A DNA stretch of 64,000 bases from Ganoderma boninense (lineage: Eukaryota; Basidiomycota; Agaricomycetes; Polyporales; Polyporaceae), in the NCBI GenBank assembly GCA_002900995.3, contig CM035314.1, positions 2,701,234-2,765,233 on the forward strand. The letters are read 5' to 3'. The stretch's first letter is position 1; every line of letters starts with the position of its first letter. The notes beneath the pieces are model-generated. The model did no database searches. It saw only the letters and a program-made list of their open reading frames with translations, and had not been told where the DNA came from. A program made the position numbers and the translations under genes. Shown piece by piece: positions 56,948-64,000 of the stretch.

Positions 56948-59096
56948 ATGGCCCTCGACCCAGTCCTCGTCGCTTCTCAGTGGCTTTCCGAATGCGCCTT
57001 CGCGTTGCGCAACGCAGATGCGAAGGCGTTCGGGGACCTTCTTCTTCCCGAAGGCTGGCTCAGAGACATCCTCGTCTTCACTTGGGACGTCCGCGCCCTG
57101 GAAGGTCGCAAGAACGTCACGGCTTACCTTAACGACCGGCTCCGGGACGCTCAGATCGAGGACCTTCGCCTCAACGAAACGCCCCATCTCGTGCCCCGCG
57201 TGTACGCCGTACCCATGTCCGCACAGACGGGTGTCCAATTTGCGTTCACGTTTGAATGCCAACACGGCCACGGACGCGGCTATGTCCGCCTCGCGCCGGA
57301 TACCGACGGCGCATATCGCGCCTTCACCGTCTTGGCTGAATTGGCCGATCTGCGGGGCCACGAAGAGCTAGACACGCTCCCACCTCCAGACGAGAGCGCT
57401 GAGACAAACCCGCACGTCATCATCGGTGAGCCTTCGGGTGGCCATTCTGGTTATTGTGCCGTGCTGAACGACCTTTGCTACACACTTTCCTCTCTATAAT
57501 AGTTGGTGCTGGCCAGACAGGTCTCCAGGTAGCGGCGCGGTTCAAACGCATGAACATACCTACCCTCCTCATCGAGCGGAATGCCCGTGCGGGCGACAAC
57601 TGGAGGGAACGCTACCCAACGCTGACCCTGAACACCATTCGCCGCCACCACACTCGTACGTATCCGACTAGCACTAAGACGTCCCTTCTTATCTGACCAA
57701 CCCGTGTACTAGTACTGTACGAGCCCTACCCCAGCGGATGGCCGGAGTTCACGCCTCGCGACAAGCTCGCCGACTGGTTCGAGCACTACGCCGCCGCGCA
57801 GAACCTGGCGGTCTGGACGAGCTCAGAGCTCGCGCCATGCCCGACATACGACACCAACGACCGGCGTTGGGACGTCACCGTCGTCCGCGCAGGGTTCGCG
57901 GTGAAGCTGCGTCCCGCGCACATCGTCCTCGCCACCGGCACGCTTGGGCGGCCGCTCGTGCCCGCCGTGCCTGGCATGGAGGGCTTCGGTGGGCGTGTGG
58001 TGCACTCCGCGCGCTTCGCGGGCGGGGCAGCGTTCGCAGGCATGCGCGCCGTCGTCGTCGGGGCGGGGAACAGCGCGGCGGACATCTGCGAGGACCTCGC
58101 ACTAGCGGGCGCCGCGTCGGTGACGATGGTGCAGCGCTCGCCGACGCGCGTCGTCACGCGCGACTTCTTCTGCGCCCCTCTGCGCGCGGGGTGGCCCGAG
58201 GACGTCCCGCTCGACGTGCTGGATTTCCGGTTCGTGTCTATGGGGTTCGGGCTGATGAAGCGGATGATGGTGCCGGACCAGGCCGCGGCGTGGGAGGCTA
58301 ATAGGGAGCTGTATGAGAACCTGCGCAAGGGCGGTGTTAGCTTCGAGTTGGGTTCGGAGGGACAGGTTCTGTTCCCGGAGGTGTTTGAACGATTCGGTGG
58401 TAAGTGGCGTGTTGAAGGTGTTGCGGACTTTCCGGTGTCAGAGCTGACCAACCCCTGGCAGGATACTGTTCGTGTGTTCTAATGCAAGGGAACCCTCTTG
58501 CATGCTAATTCGAGTACTGCAGGGATGGACAAGGGTGCCTCGATCCTTATAGCTGATGGGAGGATCAAAGTCAAGAGCCTGGTCTCGCTCCAAGTGCTTT
58601 ACGAAGAATAGTCTCATCCTCAGTGACCAAACGGAGCTGCCTGCCGACGTCGTCGTCTTTGCGTAAGTGCATGGAGTGTACACTGCGTAGGCCCGGGGAC
58701 TCACTGACAGTCCGAGCAGCACAGGATATAATTATATCCGGGAGACCAACATTGAGCTGTTGGGCGAAGATATCATTAACCAGACCGGAGAAGTGTTTGG
58801 ACTCGATTCCGAAGGCGAGATCAAGGGTAGCTACCGCCCCTGTGGACATCCCGGGGTGAGTTTGTCTGAGAATCTGCCGATGTCATACTAACTTGCAACA
58901 TGGCAGTTGTGGTTCGCCACAGGTGGTTTCCCCACTTCACGTTGTCTGTCCAAACCACTGGTACGTGCTGTCATACGAAACTGGAGTCTCAAAACCTTAC
59001 GTACCTGGCATTTAGGCCTTGCAAATCAAAGCGATTGAGCTCGGGATTATGTCGAGCGATGAACGTCGGCTGGACTGGATCAATCAGACCTCTTGA
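56948..59096 (+). CDS. Flavin-containing monooxygenase with SnoaL-like domain, copy 4
   Basis: Paralogue of 33527-37213 with the same seven exons: 56948-57425, 57503-57655, 57713-58399, 58523-58662, 58720-58855, 58907-58960 and 59016-59096. Exons 3, 5 and 6 have exactly the same lengths as in copy 2 (687, 136 and 54 bp). The FAD motif VGAGQTG is canonical, the FMO signature reads FGGRVVHSARF, and the NADPH motif is VVVGAGNSAADI. Exon 4 is 140 bp against 139 in copy 2, and its frame breaks at CTCCAAGTGC (58588-58597), consistent with one extra A. The last intron here has no insertion. About 576 residues if that base is an error; otherwise truncated near residue 465. Confidence 0.87.
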
Positions 59097-60246
59097 TCAT
59101 GACTGTAACCGTCATTATCAGTAGGACCTGTGGACGTGAATTTGCTCTGTCCTTGTACTTCTTACTCCGCGCATCCACTGGCTTGGAACCCCTCTGCCTT
59201 CAGCAGGTCTTAGAAGTCTTGTAACATCTTGTTCGTTCATGCGTCTAATCTTCCGTAACTCGCCGATCGGGAAAGCATGCGTACCACCGCCGTGCAAACA
59301 GATTGGTTGGGTCAGGACTCCACCTCAGCCCACGCCACGAATGTCCATGGCACCTTTACCTTCGACTTCAATCAACGAATATATAGCCCCAAAATAGGCA
59401 GACTCGGACCTGGATCGATTGGCCCAACATATTGTCCTGTTTGCGAACGATGTCAATGCAGTGCTGGTCTGCTACGAACCACGCCGGCCCAAGCATTATA
59501 ATTACATGGTCTAGGTTGTCGTCGGATGACGGAGCGCCGGACTGTCTCCGAATCCAGATTTGGCTCGACCACCTCCAAAAGGGGGCAGATAGCGATGTTT
59601 GGACAGCAAAATACTTCCGAAAGTTCGCGAGGTGTCGCCACAAAAACGAAGGAACTTTTCGAAGTACAAAAGTACTTCGGTGGCGGTGCAGCACAAACAA
59701 TCAAGTTCAGCTAGATTTTAGCCATCCTGCGTCGTTACCAGCATCCACTCCGACGAAGAACAAAAAGCCTGAGCACCGTCTCGGACCGACGCCCGGCTTT
59801 GAAGTAAGTCCGAAGGACTCCCGACAGCATTCCGCGAGTCCCGGTGGCTTGGAGACGGTCTGATTCTTGGAATATTTGTCCAGCAGAGGAAAATAGTCTG
59901 TCTTTGACTTCTGGCGGCTTGATAGTCTGGAATGAAGGAGGGAGGGAGGAAAAATTATCTCGAGTTTATGGAGGATAATGTGGGTTACCCACACCATATC
60001 AGGGCATAACGCCACAAAACATAGACGCTTACATGGGCATGAGGGAGCGGCAAACAAACCCGCCGTTAACTTTGATGGTGATGTTTCGCAGAAGCTGGGA
60101 ACTCGTCCACTCTCTTTCTCCGACGACCACGACACGACCGCTACGACCCTTCCTTCTTTCCCTCTCTCTCTCCCGCTTCCTAGGCTGCTCTCTGGGTTTT
60201 CATTTTCTGGAATTCTGGGAACATACGAGACGTCCGCCGCACCGAC
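59097..60246. other. Intergenic, nothing recognised
   Basis: Spacer between two plus-strand genes; short frames only. Confidence 0.5.
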
Positions 60247-63200
60247 ATGCCGCCCAAAGTCCTTTCGACGCTCTTCCTGGGTTTGGAGCTCGCGACGGAT
60301 CAGTTGAGGGCATCGATCGTGGACGAGAACCTGGAGTTGGTCGGCGTAGAGGTTGTGGACTTCGATACGGAGATTTCAGAGTACCAGTGAGTGCACCATC
60401 CTCCCCTCGATCACTTCCTCTTCCCCCATGGATGTCCCGTGACCCCCGCTCCCCAAATAATTCTCTACGGCTGTTGCTGGGTTCTATATGTCCCCTTGCA
60501 AACCAACGACTTGTGCGGCTTGAGTACACCACCCTCCGCTCACTGCGGAGGGCTGTCCCTTGCTTGTCTGACCGGTCCTTTCCTCACCCGATCGCGACTG
60601 TTGCCGAAGGACCCCACCCACGGTGGTGCACCCACTTCTCGATCTTCTTCCAGCCTTGCTGTCTTTTTGAATCGCCCATATACACTTCAAACATCCTACA
60701 ATTCCGCTTGTGGGTAGCGGGGGATAATTGCCTAGTATCCTCTGCCAGTCCCTTTCTCCTGCCAAAACGCGTATGCTCTGGTGCGCTCCTCGGCCTTTTT
60801 ACGTCTTACGGCGCACTCCACAACGGATGGTATCAAGCGCACGTCGCGCCCTTTCAAATTTGCCATCCCCCGTAACCCATGCCTCCCTCCGGCTGGGCCT
60901 GGTCTACCAGCCCGCGATGCTTTCGCTCAATAGCTGACGAAGCCGCGAGCTTGTAGTTTGCCGTCGATCGTGGCGTTAGACCGAACATGCCCACGGTTGT
61001 GAGTGTGGAGCATGTGCTTGCGCCGGTGCAGTCGTAACATCGTTCCTTGCCGTTCGTGTAGCCAGGCAGGCCTTGGGGGAAACCTATCCTATCACATATT
61101 TTCATGGCGTGCTGCCGTCTATGGCGTTCGGCCTGCCCGTTCCGTAGGATATCAGATCACTAGTATCCTCTGCCAGCCTTTCTCCTGACAAGCTTATGCT
61201 CTGGTCGCTCCTCGGACATAAACGTCTTACGGCGACTCCACAACGGATGCAGTATCAAGGCGCATTTCACGCCACCCAGATGCCTACACAACCCCAGTCG
61301 AGATGTGGTTGAAGGGCTGGGCCTGCGATCCTTATTACAGCCCGCGATGCTTTGCGTGAAGCGCTGAAAAATCCGCGAGCTTGGCGCTTATACCGTCGAT
61401 CACCAAATGCGGATGGATCATGCCACGGTGCAATGTGGACGCCGTGCTTGCGTCGGTTCTGTCGTAACTTCAGCCCTGCTGTTCGCCCTTGTCCAGGCAG
61501 GCTTGTCTACTATCCAGGGCATGAGCTCCATGGCGTTCGGCCTGCCCGTTCCGTAGGATATCAGATCACTAGTGGACTTTTGCGCTTCGGGAGGCACTAA
61601 TTCTGGTCCTCGAGACCGCGGACATCAAGGTTACCAACTCTCTTTGCAGCTTCCAAGGCGTCCTGATTTGGTAGGCGAGCATATAGGCGCCTGCAGGAAT
61701 TTTTCGGCGCGTTCACGCAATTATGCAAGGCACTGTACCTTCGCGGAAGCATTTCTTGCACGCGCTCCATTTCCGCGCTTGTTGCTTGTCGCTGATCGAG
61801 CCCCTGTCACACATGATCATTCGTGATGTGACATCAAGATCTCCTGCTGGAGAAGCTGGGCAAGAACTACGACTTGACGAGGATAAAAGCCGTCGGAGGC
61901 TCTGCGCAAGTGAGTCGTTTGTCTTTCTTGGTTTCGTGTGGTTATCCTGGGCAACTCGATCGAACCACGTCGATCGTCCGATCGTCACGTTTTGTTTGGG
62001 TGTGACGTCGCGCACGTCAGAGGTCCTTTCCCATAACCATGGTGGCCCCATAACATACAGTGTAAGGGTGTTGCGCCGCACGTTAGTGGCGATGCCCGAT
62101 GTCCACACTGCTCTTAAAGGACTATACGACTCGGAGGGTCGCCGATAGTACGCGGAGACCTCGTTGGCGCATAGCTGGCTGAGAATCTCGTTGGCAATCG
62201 TGATGCGTGGAGGCGACTCGCCAGTGGACTGAAGTAAAGGGATAGCGACAAACGTGGCATGGCGCGAGAACACGCGAGTGCCATCCGGAATACATCATTA
62301 CCGCCAGATCGTAAAGAAAGATTCATCGAAGAGACCCGCTACCTTTCGGTATCGGGAAATTATTTACCGATCGACGTCTTCATCCACAACCCCTAATCAC
62401 TCGAGTATTTTTAGTGCTCCCTCTCTAGTGAGTATGAGTCATGGGGTTGAGAGGCCCTTCTTGGGTAGTGGTGGTTAATGGTCTCACCTAGCTGGAAGCC
62501 GTTTTATGGGAATGGGCTAGCCTCGCAGCCCAAGTCGACGATCCTCTGGTGGTTTACGGGTCCGACGAAATCTTATCCTTTCAGCAGAGATTCTGGCTAT
62601 GATTACGATTGCGCCATGCGTCTTTCCTTGGGATGTTTGCTAACCTCGTTTTCTCCAGCAAGCGTTGGTCTGGTGGAAAGCGCCAGTCCCCCCATTACAC
62701 GCACTCGACCCACGACTGCCTATCCATGCACAAATCACATCCCAATCGTTCTCGTTACAAAACAGCCCCATCGCGCAGGACACCTCGGCCCACACGCACG
62801 CACTCGCCCTCGAGGCCGCTCTTGGTGGGCCCGACCTGATGGCCTCGCGCGTCGGTACATGTGCGCACCCGTCCCTTGTCGCCGCCCAGCTGCTTCGGGT
62901 ACGAGAAGCGTGGCCGGACATCTGGGCGCGTACCGGGCGTGTTCAGATGGCAAGCTCGTTCATCGCCAGCTTGCTAACGGGGCAGATGGCTGGAATGGGC
63001 GAGGCAGAAGCCTCGGCGACAGGATTGTGGGTACACGCTGGGAGCCAGACGGGAGTCCAGAGCCATTGGGACGAGGGCGTGATGGAGATTGTTGGTGGTA
63101 ACAGGGAAGAGGGGCGCCGCATCTGGGCATGGCTTGGGGATGTCGACGTCTCGGGCGGGCGGAGACGCATCGGGAGCGTCTCGAGATACCTCGTGGAGCG

Positions 63201-64000
63201 CTTTGGTTTCGACCCAGGTTCGTCGTTCAGAGCTAGGAATGCCAGGTGATCCCATACTGATGTGGCGTACAGAGACAATTATCACCCCCTTCACATCCGA
63301 CTACCTTTCATCGTACCTCTCGTTGTGCCCGTCGCCATCGGATGCAGTACTCGCGTTCGGTCCCATGGATTCCCTAATGGCACCCGCGCCGAACTACGTC
63401 CCTACACGGCTGTACAACCTTTACCCTCATCCCGCGCAGGACGCTAGCGAGAAGAAGCGTTACGTCATTACCCTCAGCAGCAGGTAAACCCACCTTGTCG
63501 GTCTGTATCTTACGGGAAGCTGATCAACAATGATAGGAACGCGGATGTGCCTCGGGCGCTGGTGCGAGACATGTACACGAAGAGCTGGAGTGCTTTCGAC
63601 CGCCTCGTCGCCATCGTACCGCCCGGCGGTTCTATTGGGTGGGTGGACATAGCGCAGCCGGCAAGAGCACCACTGACCTCGTCCGTAGCCTGGACGATAA
63701 GCTGTTCAGCTTCTGGCTCCTGCAGGGCGATAGCTACCCATACTCGCACGTCAAGGGCATCTACCGCTTCGAGACGGGCGTGAAGGTGAACGAGTTCCGT
63801 GACCTGCGCGCGAACCCGCGCTGTTTGCTCGAGAGCCAGATCCTCTCCTTCCGCGTGCGCTGGTCGCGCACGCTCCCGACGGGTGTCTTCGGTCCCGCGT
63901 CCGGGCGCGCGCGCAACGCCAACAGCACGCCCAGCCCGATCTCGGGCGCGAGCCAGAAGCGCATGCCAGGCGTGAACAACAGCAACAACATGGGCCTGCC
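60247..64000 (+). pseudogene. FGGY carbohydrate kinase (xylulokinase-like), disrupted, runs off window
   Basis: D-xylulokinase phosphorylates xylulose for the pentose phosphate pathway. Exon 1 (60247-60386) gives LFLGLELATDQLRASIVDEN, the ATP-binding start of the FGGY N-domain. The next clean piece ends at 61909 (LLEKLGKNYDLTRIKAVGGSAQ region, begun about 61840). Then come 62659-63217 (QALVWWKAPVPPL ... SPIAQDTSAHTHAL, LLTGQMAGMGEAEASATG), 63273-63483, 63537-63638 and 63689 onward, all with matching phases, reaching the C-domain (GIYRFETGVKVNEF). Between exon 1 and 61840 the expected sequence is replaced by two degenerate tandem units. The intron 61910-62658 (749 bp) is also oversized. Either a broken gene or a badly resolved assembly stretch. 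Confidence 0.75.
60735..61575 (+). repeat. Two degenerate tandem units of about 420 bp
   Basis: Unit 1 (about 60735-61160) and unit 2 (about 61161-61575) share an ordered series of matches: ATCCTCTGCCAG, TATGCTCTGG, CTCCACAACGGATG, CAGCCCGCGATGCTTT. Both end in GTTCGGCCTGCCCGTTCCG followed by TAGGATATCAGATCACTAGT. Indels are frequent between them. Unit 2 still encodes DAYTTPVEMWLKG (61279-61317), the sequence expected in the missing second exon of the surrounding kinase. Confidence 0.75.

Noticed and set aside
1..64000. CRISPR arrays, bacterial operons, rRNA, tRNA
   Set aside because: No spaced direct repeats or rRNA sequence seen; no tRNA cloverleaf recognised by eye, although a tRNA scan was not possible.

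Overview
The window is nuclear DNA of a filamentous basidiomycete, most likely an Agaricomycete. The evidence is genes split by many introns of 48-97 bp with GT/GC-AG ends, a fungal GT15 mannosyltransferase, fungal MON2, SLD3 and TOPORS-like proteins, and a chromodomain Ty3/Gypsy element nested in a LINE. The species cannot be named from the sequence. The sequence is a draft scaffold of three contigs joined by two runs of exactly 100 N (30865-30964 and 41144-41243).

Layout. (1) 1-15409 is a nested transposon island. A minus-strand LINE (ORF1 with zinc knuckle; ORF2 with APE endonuclease and reverse transcriptase) is cut twice: in ORF1 by a 2.7-kb foldback element (10548-13267), and in the endonuclease by a complete 6540-bp Ty3/Gypsy chromovirus (1635-8174). 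The chromovirus has apparently identical 460-bp LTRs, a 5-bp target duplication, a likely self-priming site and a textbook -1 frameshift signal between gag and pol. (2) 15410-18091 holds no gene I can support. (3) 18092-30864 holds housekeeping genes: a GT15 mannosyltransferase (-), a small RNase III-like protein (+), MON2 (+), an ankyrin-repeat protein (-) and the 3' end of SLD3 (-). (4) 30965-41143 (middle contig) holds a tandem set of flavin monooxygenase (FMO) genes: one intact copy with a 1.5-kb TIR element in its last intron, flanked by two decayed copies. (5) 41244-43333 repeats 28791-30864 almost exactly; SLD3 then continues (to 47410), followed by a homeodomain transcription factor (50031-51792), a TOPORS-like RING E3 ligase (52340-55650, -), a further FMO gene (56948-59096) and a disrupted FGGY (xylulokinase-like) kinase that runs off the window.

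How the parts fit. The conserved genes act in separate processes (Golgi mannosylation and traffic, replication initiation, ubiquitin/SUMO ligation, transcription, pentose metabolism); I see no shared pathway except in the FMO family. Two cautions apply to every gene model here. Nearly every long gene carries one to three single- or two-base shifts inside conserved coding sequence, and the two copies of the duplicated segment differ in homopolymer length at coding positions, so consensus indel errors are likely. The duplicated segment touches an N gap at one end of each copy, which suggests unmerged haplotypes, with the middle contig possibly misplaced.
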